From assembly GCA_010645155.1 (NCBI GenBank), contig CM021312.1, positions 10,800,874 through 10,864,873 on the forward strand: 64,000 nt of DNA. The letters run 5' to 3'. This DNA is from Tigriopus japonicus. Lineage: Eukaryota > Arthropoda > Copepoda > Harpacticoida > Harpacticidae. The notes beneath the pieces are model-generated. The model did not search any database, was not told where the DNA came from, and saw only the letters and a list, made by a program, of their open reading frames with translations. This document shows positions 35,118-49,000 of this stretch, piece after piece (position 1 is the stretch's first letter; each line of letters starts with the position of its first letter). The position numbers and the translations under genes were made by a program.

Positions 35118-36859
35118 GTGTCCTAAAATATCCAAACTCCAAGGAACGTAAAAGAAATGTGTCCTAAGAAGACATAAAAACACTTAAAAAGCAATTGAAT
35201 TCAAAACAATGAATGCTTAAATACTCAAACAAAAACATTTCACTTCTTGAACTTATTGCTTGGCAAAATAAAACTTACCATGATTCCTAGTGGGCATTTG
35301 ACTTTTTGGACACTTTTGTCCACCCCTGTCCAAGAGTGTCCAAAAATAATAATTCAAAAAATCAGAGATCAGCCTGAGAATTTGAGAAAGTCAGATGTTC
35401 AAATCTGTACTCTTCTCGAATTGCTCGATTTAGCACATTCTTGGATCTAGACTATCACTCTGGCAGATAGGCTTAGAAAAAGATTTTTATTCTGGATCAA
35501 CTGTCTATTACAGAAGCTTCTTTTCTGTCTATGTGTCGGCCAAGTAGAAATTAAAGTACTTTGAAACCACCACCACCCATAATGGAGCCACAACCGATTG
35601 AGATGAAGGCCATGGAACATAATCTCCACCGACTAATATGTGGAGCTTTAAGCTGATCTCCATGAATGAGTCACGTCTGTGGTGATGAGCTCCCACTCAA
35701 GGGAAAGATTGCCTTCTCAGGGTAACAATTGCGATACACTGCCAACAGAAAATGCCCTCACAGGCTAACCATTGCGATCGTGCCCAAAAGAGGACACCAG
35801 ACTTTTGCCTCTTGGATAGGAACTGCCTACATTAATAATAAACACAAGATATCCAATGGAAATATCAATGAATTTATTCTTATAACTAATCCAAAGGTTA
35901 TTGGCTTTAGAATACATTTTTATAATATGTATAACATAAAATGTAGTGTTAGTTTGTTATTAGTAGGGCCCGGAAATATTTTTTTAATTTAAAATATTTC
36001 TCCGTTTTTCCTCAATTTTTTCAATATTTTGACTGTTTCAAGGAAAAAATAAATATTTTCTCGAATATTTGAGTCAGAAAAAATATTTCAGGCAAAATTG
36101 AGGAAAATAAATGGATGACAGGAGAAAAAAAACCCAAGCCCTTGAAGCCCAAGAGAGCTTACCCAAAATGAACCCAAAATATAAAAATTGCTACAAAATG
36201 GCATTTGTATTGAGATTAGATATTCACAATCAAAACTACTGTCAAACACGAAAAAAAACTGCACCATCTATTGAGATTTATTGAAAATTGTATATTTAAA
36301 TCTATTACATGTTAAGCATGCCTCCATCCACGGTCAAATGCATAAAATTCACCAAAAAAATTGGAAAATCGGTGCCCACAAACAAAAATACCAAATAATG
36401 GCATTGTCAAAAATTTTTTTAAAATACCCTACTCTTTTTCAAATATTTAGGGCTTTTGAATAAAATATATATTGGATATTTTGACACTTTTTTGCAAATA
36501 TTTTTCTGGGCCCTAGTTATTAGTAATCTCAGTCTCAGTCTCACTCACGTACGCAAGTCGATCGTTTTTGCCGACGTGTTGGATAACGCTCGGTCATCAA
36601 ATACAAAGCAAAGGAAGTTTTAGTGCCCACTTTGGACTTCAAGTAACTCAAGGCTCATTTAGTGCATTAAATATAAGTTTATGTACGCTGAATTGCCTTA
36701 TTCTAGATTGAATTTCGTAAATTGACTTTATTGTAGAAAGAAAATGTAAAGATTGTGTCTTATTTTTATCTTCTTCAAACACTTTTGGGCACGTTTTGGA
36801 CACCTTTGAACACACTCTGGGGAGGGGTGGACAAATGTCCAAAAATCAAATGCCCACTC
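35118..36859. mobile_element. Rearranged copy of the GTCCAAAA hAT-like family
   Basis: The left part (35118-35283: GTGTCCAAAAGTGTCC ... ACCATGAT) and the right part (about 35890-36859, ending CAAATGCCCACTCTA) align in order with the intact copy at 59684-60790. Between them a second terminus-like TAGTGGGCATTTGAC occurs at 35289. About 540 bp of unrelated sequence follows (35340-35880). A separate MITE sits at 35964-36515. No clean flanking duplication was found, so the copy is composite or rearranged. Confidence 0.6.
35964..36515. mobile_element. GGGCCC-family MITE, intact, 552 bp
   Basis: The ends are TAGGGCCCGGAAATATTT and the complement of TAGGGCCCAGAAAAATATTT. A perfect 8-bp duplication GTTATTAG flanks it (35956-35963 and 36516-36523). 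The paralogous sequence at about 60396 (GTTATTAGTAGTCCCAGTC) shows the site without the insert. hAT-like by TSD length; no coding capacity. Confidence 0.93.
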
Positions 36860-36875
36860 TACATAAACTCCGCTT

Positions 36876-37112
36876 AAACATGGATTGTTGGTGCTAGGGT
36901 CGGAGGGTTGAGCCTCCCCCGGCCAGCGAAGCCAGCCATCACATCGTCCAAATCATCTCCGATAGGCAATTTCAAGTCCGGTATCAGAATGGTTCTCCGT
37001 CTGTGGGTGTGGATTAACGTCTAAAAGTTTCCTTGAGAAAGGTCGGGGAGGAGAATCGAACCTGGGACCTCTCTCACTAAAGGAAACTGCGCTAACCACG
37101 ACACCAGTCTAA
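36876..37112 (-). mobile_element. tRNA-derived SINE, family 2, copy 1
   Basis: On the minus strand the head has GTCGTGGTTAGCGCAGTTTC (A-box region) and CCCAGGTTCGATTCTCCTCC (B box). The body contains AGACGGAGAACCATTCTGAT and GATGGCTGGCTTCGCTGGCC, ending ACCCTAGCACCAACA. It matches the copy at 53016-53250 nearly throughout. Confidence 0.85.
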
Positions 37113-37959
37113 TTCTCTAATCTCTAATTCTCTGGTGCTCGTGCTGAACACCAAGGGATAGGTTGTTCAGAAAAAAATTCCGTACATTGGCAGAATCAGA
37201 TAGTTAAGTATGGGAGGAATTTCCGTATCATATTACAGACATGCTGCCGTTAGCAGCCAAGGCTTGCCAAAATAACGTCTCAGTATTTAAGGGTCAAATT
37301 TTCGAAAAATGGTGCATTTAAGAGCAATGGCATGGTTAATGTATGTTGAGGAGCATTGCAAAGTAATTTGAAAACAAAAGAAGAAATTGGAAGCCTTCAA
37401 TTAAACAAATTATTTGTTATTAGATTCAGTTGCCTCAGGAACTGATCTCCACTGGCTATCTTGTTATTCAAAGTCGGGCATTCCTGATTCAAAAGTTCGG
37501 AAGAACCCTCTCAATTTATGTAGCGAAATTTTAGATACAAGCAACAAAGCATTTTTTTTTGTTGTTGAAAAAAGTCAAGAGCTGCTATTCCAACTTCAAG
37601 TTGTGCAGATAAGAAAAGACTTGTTGCAATTACCAGGCCTGAATCTTCGTTTTCGTTACCTTGCATGCTCATCAGAAACACATGTCTTCCGAACTTTTTT
37701 TTTCCCGCCAAAAATCATGTCATCACTAGAAATTCCTGCCATTGAAAACGGAGACCAAGAAGAAAATTGATGCTTTTCTTCAAAAGAAAAAATGCCTTGG
37801 AATAGTTGCTATTAGAAATACCACGCTATCTTTACCAGAAGATGGACAACCATTTTCCTAAAGAAAATCAACGGATCAAGAGTTTGTAGGTATTTCGGTT
37901 TCACCATTTCCACCAAACTTTCCTTTATCAATTACCTCAAATCAGTAATACACTTAAGT
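37113..37959. other. Intergenic, no gene supported
   Basis: An open frame of 118 codons at 37414-37770 has no recognisable domain or flanking signal. The rest is unassigned. Confidence 0.4.
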
Positions 37960-38430
37960 TTAAGGCCAGGATCGGATACATTTCCCAAAAACTACCCATC
38001 AAAAACCTTCCTCTTCCAATAGTGCTTCAACTCTTCCGGACCTTCATCACTCCCACCTTCCTCTACGGCCTTCACCACTGGCTTCTAAACTCCACTCAAT
38101 CCGCCCTCAAGTCCGCCGATGTCCCCTACACCAAATTCCTCCAACGATACCTCTGCGTGCCCAATATGCCAACAATACATGGACTCATTTCATATGCAAA
38201 ACCGAGTCGTTCACTACCGGACTGGCAAGGTTAGTGTCCAAAAGTGTTAGGAACCTTTCCGGAGGCGATGTCCGGACACATGCTGCCATTCCCGGTCAAG
38301 GACTTGATAACATTCTATTGTCCTTGGCCAATAGCCCTTCGAAATATTCCAACCAAATTCCATCAACGACGGGAAGTGACGGAGAATCTGTTCAATCTGA
38401 CCCATGCGTTGTATTGCAATAACCAAGACT
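37960..38430 (+). pseudogene. LINE reverse transcriptase C-terminal remnant, second type
   Basis: A frame around 37960-38234 reads KARIGYISQKLP then LFRTFITPTFLYGLHHW, the layout of the post-RT region of a non-LTR element. It differs from the CR1/jockey-type copies here, which read LYKSIVQPHLEYASPIW. Frame changes follow near 38235. Too short to classify further. Confidence 0.55.
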
Positions 38431-39523
38431 TCCATCATCTTCCTCTACCCATTTGCATTTGTACTGCCTCCATTTCTTTCATATGCACTGAAAATAATTC
38501 TAGTCAACTCTTGAAAGCTCTTAAAACTTGACGTACTTGAACCTGTCAATCAAATAATATTAAAATTCTAGAGAAACATTAAATGTTTGGTTGTGTGCTT
38601 TTGCTCATAAAGATCCAGGATCAGGCTTTACCTTGCACCCTTGAAAATCATCTTAGATATCAATCAATTCCATTTTTAGATTTCTCCTTCAGTTTGAGCT
38701 AAACAAAATCATTAGGAAATCCAAAGCTAAAGTCAAGTTGATGGATCAGAAGTGATTGGGAGATTTTATTGCGGGGAAAAAAGGCCGCTTCCCACATTTT
38801 TTGGTCCTATTACCCCTAAACATTTGACTGCACTCCCCTGCTGACCACCCCACCTACTCCTGTGATCTGTGATGAGCATATCCACATTGTTGCCATCACC
38901 ACTTTCATCAATATGTCCAAGGGGATAGATTTTCATTCTCTTTCTGTCTTTTAAAGCTTCTAACGTAATTTTACAGGTAATGCAGCCTTGACTCATTTGA
39001 AATACACTAATAGTTAATTTTGGACCCTTTCATTAAGGTTCTAGGCCCTTTAGTTTCTCAAAAGTTGCTATTTTGGTCTCATATTTTGGAAAATTTCTTC
39101 AGCTTAGAGGGTACCTGTGCATCCTTTTGGGAACGGCGAGCAGTTGCGAGCAGAATGAACTAGATGGCGTTGGATATGATTGTACTCTTTCTAAATAGAG
39201 CTCTAGTTTTTATCATTTTGTTAGCCGTTCTCTCCTCATTTTTTGGGTCAGTTTTTTCTCCAATATTGTTTTCTAGGTGTCTTACAAAGGTTATATTTCA
39301 CATTTCAGCCTTCTGTGTGCCTTTTTCAAATGTAGTTGTTTATAGTATTTAGTTATTCTGGCATATTAATTTGTCTGAAGTAGAAAATCAGTCGTCTTTT
39401 CATCTATTACTATTGTTCCTCCTCTCTTTTTTATTTTATTTTGTCCTCTATTCTCATTATCATCTTTGTGATTCTTTAATTTGGAACATTGATAATTAAT
39501 TGCAATCTAAATAGGACATGTGT
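38431..39523. other. Intergenic, no gene seen
   Basis: AT-rich sequence without supportable coding regions or terminal-repeat elements. Confidence 0.45.
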
Positions 39524-40158
39524 AAGGTTGCTTCAAGTGAGCGTTTTAAATCATTCCGCGGGCGGCAAAACAGGGCCGTTGGCTGTGCTGTGCTGCTCAG
39601 CCCATTTTGGCGAATCCAAGTTTTTCCCATTTTAACGTGCATTTGATGATTCTAGGTCCCTGGAAACGATCTAAATTTTACGTTTTGATCCCTCTGCTTT
39701 CACTTGGTTGAAAATATGCCCAATTTGTTTGCTAGAAAATGATACAGAAAAGATTAGATCTTAAAAGAAAGAAGCGTTAAAAAATAATGCATTTCTCTGT
39801 ATGTTAAGTACTTTGAAATATTTAAATGATTCTTTGGAACCCACTGAATAAATCAGCATCTTTATATTAGTGTTTGGATCAATGTTAAGTCCTATTTTTG
39901 CAATAGCACAAGGCTTGCTTACTTGCTTTTATATCAATCACCCTAATAATATTTTTTGCATATTATTGACCCAATTCCAGCCAAGGTATCCTTAAGTGAA
40001 ATACCGATCGTTTCCAAGGACCTAGAATCATCAAATGCTCGTCAAAATGGGAAAAACTTGGATTCGCCAAAATGGGCTGAGCAACTCAGCACAGCCAACG
40101 GCCTTGTTTTGCCGCCCGCGGAATGATTTAAAACGTTCACTTGGAGCAACCTTGTGCA
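39524..40158. mobile_element. Fold-back element, family B, full copy
   Basis: The ends are AAGGTTGCTTCAAGTGAGCG and the complement of AAGGTTGCTCCAAGTGAACG. The inverted arms run about 165 bp inward through ATTCCGCGGGCGGCAAAACA, ATTTTGGCGAATCCAAGTTT and TGATGATTCTAGGTCC. Similarity may continue a few bases further out (GACATGTGT against GACATGCAC). The target duplication is not certain. The truncated relative is at 4368-4940. Confidence 0.8.
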
Positions 40159-40161
40159 TGT

Positions 40162-43050
40162 CTAATTGCAAAGCAGGAACCACAAACAATTTCAACTTTA
40201 CGTATTTGCCAATTCTCAACTCCAGTTGCTGTCTCCTTTCATTTTTAAAGCTCCCCTGCATTGATCAAACTATTGTTTTTATACTTTTGAATGATTTGTG
40301 ATTTAAAAGCAATAATTTGACTGTCAAGTTTTTTTTAAATTTTTCATGTACTTCGATGGATGAGTGGATGGTTGGATTTTACTTATTGGCTGGCGTTAGT
40401 GATGAAAGAATAATTTTCTGTATAGTCATGCAATAATTAAGACAACAAAATTCCAACGATTATGAAATTGCAAGCGAGTAAGTGCAAAACCAAACGCTGC
40501 TTCAATAGCGCATTTTTTGGTGCAACAAACATGTTTACTTTTCATGATACGGATGAATATTCGTTACAAATAAGATCAAGCTTTGTACTAAAGTGTATAT
40601 TATTGACAGAACCTCCAGTTATGACAAAATAATTTCGGTAGTAGAAAGCCAAGTGAAGCAACATGGCAAGATCCTTTCTGGTGATTCAAAAGGTCAGGTA
40701 AATGAGAAAGTTGAAATATATTTTCTGACCAGAGGTATTGTTGATCAGGTTTACAACTAAAGCAACATCGCACAATCAATTGCTTGGAGAAAGGCTCTAA
40801 ACTGACCAAACCTTCAGTTGAAAGGGTGAAGAAGCTCTTCTTGAGTGACATGGCAATCATTTTGTGACAATCCTTGCCTTTTTGGTGCTTTTAAAGTTAT
40901 GGTAATTCCGTCACCCTGGACGAATGTTCAAGAATCTTTAAAAAATTCCAGTTTATCTCGATGGTGCCTCAGACGTTCAGTGTTGCCAGAATCAAAATTT
41001 GTGGTGTAATCTTTGACTTGAAGACTAAAATTGGTTTGCGGTAAGTCTTCTCGGGTATGATCACGTTTCTCGAAGTTGTTTTATGAGAAGGAACAAAACA
41101 ATTTGAAATAGATGCACTATTGGCCTTAAACGTAAACTATCAAAGGGTTTTGAATTTTTGAAGAATCACAAGAATTTCGTCCAACAAGAAAATAAACAAA
41201 TGGCTGAACCCACATCAAGATCAGGCGTATGGACTTTATTTCAAAGTCATATTCAATCAATAGTAGTGTCCTTCAAAAGACATTTTTTTCGCAAAAAGTA
41301 AACACGTTCTTGGAACTATTCAACCAAAGGATTGAAAACTAGCCTACAGGAGTTGTCGATAAATGTTTTTTTATGATATTTAGTATTAATAGTTAGATTA
41401 TCCCCAAGAACATCATAATAATTTACAGAAAACTTTGTCACTAGTTGATTTTTCAACCATCAGATCATCTTGTCAATGCCAACGCATTCAAAATACGACA
41501 TCAAGTTTTACAGTTTCTGTATTATTTACCTTTTAAATCAAGCCATCATTTGACAAACTATCTTATGGTACCAATTCTTTATTAAAAGTATTTTCACCTC
41601 CAAAAAGTTCAAAATGATCATCTCAGTTCCAAACAGTTATGAGGTAGGTCATATTTTTTCTTCACCAACTATTGAAAATGGCCAAAATGACACCAGAATT
41701 TGGACTTTGTCAAAAAGCTGAAACAACATGTTCTCTTTACCAACCGTAATTTCCAGTAAAAAACATTATAATCCTCGATTCATTTCTAGGGCTTTGGGTT
41801 GTAGTTCCCTTTCACCTAGATTTAAACACACTACATTTCGAAAGTCCCCTTTTTAACATAATGTCACACACTAAAAGACACTATTCAATTCATGTCTTGA
41901 CCTAATGGTCAAGTCCTCTTTATCAGCCCTGTTGACCAAACTAGTTAACTTTTCATTCACTTGAGGGAAGTGAGCGAGGAGAGATAAAAGTTTGTTTCGG
42001 GGCTCCTTTGCCCCTTCTCTTCTTTCATAAGTGAGCCTAGCCCCGATTTCATCTTCATGTTCCAGCCCAATCTGCCCTTCTGTTGAACTGCCTTCTCATC
42101 ACAAAACTACGGATTAATCGGTTAGCAATATTCGTCGATTATTACTTAGGTTGTTAGTGTTATAGATTTATTGGTAAATGGATCTGATTGCCGGTTCAAA
42201 GATGCAAATCCTTGCCCTTACAAATTGAGATTTGACAGGAATGTTAGGGTAAAAAAGGTTTTTTTAGCTGTTATGTTCTCTGTAATTTTGAAAACTTCTG
42301 TGGCCACACCCTAAATATCCAAGTTTCAAGCCAGTTTCACTAGTACCCCTTTTCTTTTTGCCATTTTGGCAGATTAAGGCACTTTTAAAGCTTGATTAGG
42401 AAAAATCCCTGAAAAATCTAAAATCTTTCAAATTTTGGTTCAGGAGGAAAGTATTAGGTTTTATTGTACAATCGGGCAAGTTTTGAAAGGAAAATGAGGA
42501 AGAAGTTGATCTATGGTCAAATAGTTTAGAAGAATATTTGAAATTATTGTTTAGTTGAACTGTCTAAAACGTCTCTTGTTTTAGTTTTGTTATTCAATTG
42601 TAATTATTAGAGATGGTCTCGAATCGAATCCGATCCAGAATTAGAATTTCGTTTGGAGAAGCGAGTTTTTTATATTGGTTTTAGAAGCTTTGAACCTCAG
42701 CAATGATACTTTATTTTACGAAAATAACGGGATGAGCTCGCCAAATTAGGTTAGATTTTTAGAAACAATCTTTCTAATTTAAGTCCTTGTATTTTCGAGC
42801 TGAGTGTTTCTTCTTGATTTGTTGTTATTGCAAGGCATGAATTCAAAACGAACCGATTAACGGATAAGAAAATTTAGTTGGACAGTTGTAGATACACTTT
42901 GAGTTACATAGTTCAGTGTTTAACTCTGAAGTGGTGAAGATGCTTACTTTGTTACCGCATTCTATCGTTCTCTGTCATGAAGTATTGTACATTTTTGCGC
43001 TTGGCATACTTCCACTAACACTATTGTATTCCTATGATTTGCCCTAATAT
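40162..43050. other. Intergenic region upstream of Bicaudal-C
   Basis: No coding region is supported. It should contain the Bicaudal-C promoter and any untranslated first exon, but I could not place either. ATATTCAG at 43047-43054, just before the ATG, would serve as an acceptor for such an exon. Confidence 0.4.
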
Positions 43051-43056
43051 TCAGCT

Positions 43057-46000
43057 ATGACTGGGCGTGAAAACCTGGACACCGCCTCTTGGTCGCCCTC
43101 AGAATGCGAATCGAGTTCTGAGACCTCCAACAATCGAGTGCCTAAACCCATTTCTGCTGGGGAATGGCTCTTGGCCACTGCCCAAGGTCATCCTCATCCA
43201 TTAAGCCAACAGCCACCCACAAGTGGGGCTAGTGCACTTCTACCCCCACAACATCCCTCATCAGCTTACAATTATTATGGTGCCTTTCCCCATTTTGGGC
43301 GCGGAGCGGGAGGAGAGGCCAGCAAATACCGCCCAGGGTTGCCAAATTCGCTCCCTCAGCAATATTTTATGCCACCGGGAGGTTGGTCATCAGTGCCACC
43401 AGGTCCTGAGAGTGTGGCCACAACTTGTACGACGAGTTTGTCTCGTGGGAGTTCCAGGGATGATTTGACGTCACTCATGGATGGACGCATCTTTGAGCAT
43501 GAGGAACGATTTCGGGTGGATCGACGAAAACTTGAGCTTCTCATGTTGGGTGAGTTCATTGAGATCTATTAATACTAGAGGGAGTGTAAGCCTGCAAATG
43601 TGTCTCCGGTCGTCAACTGTTGAGCGGACAAAAGTGCGGGAACATTTGAAATGTGTGACCAGGCAAAAGTAAAGTTGACACTGATCGATTTTGCTCAAAA
43701 GCTTGTTTGTGCAGTATGACAAATGACTCGAGTATAACTTCATCTTTATTTGCTTAATGAATTTTAAAGAGGAGCAATACATAGAATTCATTACAGTATT
43801 TTTTTTATTTAGGGGGGGCGGATTTTTATTATTGCTACAGGGAATGGGATTCCCTGTAAAGAGAGTTTATGATTAATATATTCAAAATGATATAATTCTA
43901 TATAATTCAATAACAATAACTAGGACCCGAAAAAATATTTGCAAAAAGTGACGAAATATCCAATATAAATTTTCTTCAACAGCCCAAAATATTTGGAAAA
44001 TAACAGATATTTCGGAAATATATTCTTTTGACAAGGCCGTTTTATGGTATTTTTGTCTGTGTGCACCGATTTTCCAACTTTGTTTTTAGGTGAAGTTGAT
44101 TCATATGGCCCTTTTTGGGAGCAAAATTGACATGTAATTGATATAAACAATACAATTTTCAATTTGCCTCAATACATGGCGCAGTTTTTTCGTTTATGAC
44201 AGTAGTTTGATTGTGGAAGTCGAATCTTGGTACAAATGCCATTTTGTAGAGATTTTTGTATTTTGGGAAGGCTCTATTGCGCATTGGTCATTCATTTCTT
44301 TTCCTCAATTTTGCCCGAAATATTTTTTTGACTAGAATATTCGAGAATTTTTTTATTCCTGCCTTGAAAAATCCAAAGTATTTAAATAATCGTGGAAAAG
44401 TTGAGAAATATTTTAAAGTATTTTATATTTAAAAAATAATATTTCCGGGCCCTAGGAATAACAATAATTCAATATAATATTCAAAAATATATTCATTAAA
44501 TTCAAACCAAGTCAAAGTTAGATATGAGGAAATCATCCGTCAATGAAACAATTCTCAATTTGCGTTTCTTAAAAACTACTTCAAGGGTACTCGATGTGTG
44601 CATAACACTGTTGCTGACGGACATTTTTTTAATATCTATAATAAAATGGGATGTCTTAGCTGCTGTCGTTTCCTATTCTAGGGAAACGCAGCTTTGACGT
44701 AGTAAATGTTTACCTAGCCTTTCCTAACCGCAAATAGACACGTGAACGGTCATCTGTGGAGTCAAACGCCCATGAAGACAATTGTTCGTACTAATTCTCA
44801 GGTGATTCAACTTCAACTCAACAGCTGTGATGTTTTCCATGAAGCTGCGTCTGTATCAAATAAATTGACTGCAAGAGTACAACAGGGGATGTAGCGCAGT
44901 GGTAGCGCGTTCGCTTTGCATGTGAAAGGCCCCGGGTTCAATCCCCGGCATCTCCAACATGTGGATTAATGTTTTGTCTTTTCTTTTTTTTACAGGTCGC
45001 TTTGATGCTATAAGGGAAAGTGCCTCGGATTATTTCGCCCGAATTGGCGAAGAGACGAACACGACCGTGATTTGGCCCACAAGATTGAAGATTGGAGCCA
45101 AGTCAAAGAAAGGTAACACTTGTTAACTTGTTTAAGATCGCAATGATGGATGTCCAAGAAAAGGTTTTTAGATATAAAATTTACGTATAAGCAACAAATA
45201 GCTGACTATTCAGTCAGTTCTGTCAGTAAGTGATTAAACATGAGAGTAATTTTGGGATTTTTCTGTTTTACTAGGTTTATCCATTTTTGCGTTATTAGCT
45301 TTTTTACATTTTGGATTAATCATACTTACGGAATCCATTTCTCAATTTGTACAAAACAAAAAATCCGAAAAATTTAACCCTAAAAACCGAGACCGAAGTT
45401 TGCAATTCACATAAATGCGTTAGTTTGCAAATTTATTTGACTGATTTGCACATTTTGAGCTTATTTAGCAAGAATCTGTATTCTATATCAAAAGCAATTC
45501 CTGCACGGCTTGCAAATAAAAAGTGTTTCATTATTTGGGGAATTAGTATTGAAGAAATACTTTAAATGTCTATAATTTACAATGGTTTTTTTTCTTTATC
45601 CCTCTTGACCTTCACTTTTATTTAGACAGTTTTTAATTGATTTACCTGAAGCAGTTGTTGACGAGGGGGGGGCTTTAAAAAAATTGTTTGTGTTGACCAA
45701 TTATAAATCCAAAGCACCTTAATTTGAATGCCAACGGTTGAAAGAAGGAATCCTAAATAACCAAGACGGAGAAAAAAGAACAATCTTTGTAATGCCCTTT
45801 TTGTTGGCCAAACCAGAATTTCTGAATACAGCTTTTAAATTGGCAAATGGTCGATTGACTTTTTTAGTATTGTTCCATACAATCCGAGAGTTGCGCCCGA
45901 CATGATTCAAAAATCATAAATTTAATGAAAATAAAAAAGTCAGTGCGACAGGACAAATGTAAAACGTCATATTCATCATCAAAAAGTAATTGTACTTCAA

Positions 46001-49000
46001 TTACTTTGATTTTACCAGATCCTCATATTCGAGTGGGCGGGTTCGAGGAGGGCGTGCGACGCGCCAAATATCGCATTATGACTCATTTGGATACCAAGAA
46101 TAACCGTGTGACCATGAAGATGGATGTTTCTTACACTGACCACTCCCACGTCATTGGGAAAGGAGGTAAGAACAAGAACAATCCAATAAAATCAATTCAG
46201 TTCTTAACCACGGATCCAAGGAAATATGAGGGATGAATCCGGATCGTCACAAAAAGCGACATTTTGAAGCATTCCTGGCATTTTTTGGAGTGAACATGTA
46301 GAGAATTCCTAAAACCAGCTCTTCAATTTGCCAAGTTATTGTGACTCAGACATTCCCAACGATTTCTCTCCGACATTCCCAATGATTTGAAATTGACGGC
46401 AATCATATGAAAGTTCTTAGTCGATTGAAGAAGTAGTTTTTAGCTTTGAGGTACATCAGTTTTTCAACTCATTTTGAAGTTATTACAGATCTAAAATGTC
46501 AACTGAAGCTTCAAAGTCAGTTTTCCTTTACGTATGAGGAAAATCTTGGCTATTTTCTACCTACACTTTAATGTAAGATTGCGTGAGAAAAAATAATGGA
46601 CTTCCTTTATCATTGAAAACTTCATTTTGACCATAGTATTTTGTCAGTTGTCTCAAACAATACCGAGTCCTCATTGATGACTTAAAGTAGTTGGTGAAGT
46701 AGAAAGAGAAATGACAAAATTGCCAAAACATTGATATTTAATGCCATGAAGTACACACCTAAGTCTTACCTATTATCTGAACCACAACTCCTTGAGGTTG
46801 CAAGATTCTAAACTTGAATTTAAAACTTTAACATTTCAAATCTAACTTAACCTTTCTTAGCCTAAATTAACTTGCTTTGTCTTTAAAACTATCATAACTA
46901 TCTTAATGTATGACTTAAGTAACAAAGACTTGACGCAACCTCGAAGATTCGAGTTGTCAAATAAAAATAAAGACACATCCAAGGACTTGTAAAATTCCGT
47001 GCTACCTTTGAAACACTAATTTTGCTAGAGAATATGGATTGTTTATATACTTATTTTTGCTTTTATGTGTCAGGTAACACGATTAGGCGAGTGATGGCGG
47101 AAACTGGATGTCACATCCACTTTCCTGACTCCAACAGGAGCAATCCCAATGAGAAGAGCAACCAAGTCTCTATTGCTGGTAAGTATACGGAAAAACAGTT
47201 GGAAATTCTTTTTAAAATAATTGTGGCTTCTTTAAATTTTGTCCAGGTCTCTTCTTTTTTTAAGTTAAATCAAGAAGAGACGGACATGTTATTCATAGTT
47301 ATTCAAAAACAAAAATAACTGAAAGTTACAGGGTCTACAATTTCTACTTACTACTGTTAAAATGTTTGGGCTCAAAAACACTAAACCTAAAAAAAATGGC
47401 CAAAAGATGCCATTTTATAATGTATTAATCTGAGACAAACTTGTTCGAAGCTATGAGTTAATTTCACAATATATGTTGGGTGACCCCTGTATGCAAAAAA
47501 ATAGCGTCAAGAGCGAGCAACGTGACAAAAATGATGTTTCTTTTAAACGTCTCACGTAAGAAATTTTAATTTTTTCTCCATAAGTGTTCACCCAATTTAG
47601 ATACATGAATATGTGCAACATGTTTATTTTACAAAATATTGGATTTTGACGAGTTTCTCACTCTTGACATTCATTTTTGTAAACATGCTGGGGTGTTAAA
47701 TTAAATCAAAGTTTCGAAAAGAGTTGCAAAGCAACAAAATTTGTAAAATTACACCTGCTCACAAAAGATGGATCTTGTTATCAAATTTTAAAATAAATCT
47801 AAAAATCCTGCATTTAAATGAGTTACAAGCCCAATGTACCTCTAGGCTGAATCCCCCTCGTACGTGAGTAAACTTTCTCTTTGCCACTTTCCAAGTTTTC
47901 TTTTGTCTAATGTTATGGAAGATTCAGAACTTCCTTAATATGTGAGCAAAATCATAGTTAAAAAAGCCATTTCTGACCGTCGACAAAAGATTCAAGAGCC
48001 TTTGTGGAAGGATGCATTCAATGAGTTAATGTATATTTATTAAAGGCGAGATCGAAGGCGTGGAAACAGCCCGAGCTCGTGTGAGAGAACTGACTCCCTT
48101 GATCTTCAACTTTGACTTGCCCATCATTCCGAGCATGCTGCCCAGTCCCAATGTCAATGAGCCATTCCTCAAGGCCATTCAAGACCAATACAACATTCAG
48201 GTAAGACTGAAACGAAGAAAAACGAACGTCTGAAAAGATGGACAGAGTTCAATGGTGAATCCGAATCGATCAGGTGATACATAGGACACGGATCAGCAAA
48301 ATGTTTGTAACTAGGAAATAGTTGAGCTCTCAGAATAAAATGAGCAAAGCTCAAAGAAATGGGGCAGATAAAAATCAACAATTCTGAAATATTTTCTAAT
48401 AGCAGTTATTGAGTATCATTCATAAGTGAAGGGCGGGAAAGTATGTGCTTTTTGAAGGTCAAAAAAAAAGAACTTTTTATGTGGTCAATATTGCGTTGTA
48501 TGTGAAAAAAAGTGCACATTTAGTGATTTTAAACTAGATTTAACTAAGATTTTACCACCATAAACCCCTTTTTTTGAGCAAAAATAGGATTAACAACTCA
48601 ATGTTGCATTTTTACCATCAATTTGTCATCGCTGCTATGTTGGAGAACCCAATTCTAAAAAAACGCAAGGAAAATCCACAATTTATGAGAAAGTACGTTG
48701 ATCTTTGGAAGTTTGACTAGAGAAAAAGTCAATTATCGGTTCTTCACTCCGGCGATGAAAAGATCCTACCATCATTGACCAATCCATGTTTCAACTTACA
48801 TATATTGAACCAGAAAAATACATAAATACTACCCTCTGGAATTGAGTAGATAATCGTATTATAAGATGGTGCTTTGTAAATATGCCGACAAAGTGAATCT
48901 GTCTTGAATTACAAAAAAATATTCTGAGTTCGGTTATCGAATTGAACACCAACTTTGCCAAGAGATTGTCTAAGCTAATAATTTTTGTTCTTATTATCAA

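Noticed and set aside
37414..37770. 118-codon open frame
   Set aside because: Unrecognised product in repeat-rich sequence with no supporting signals.
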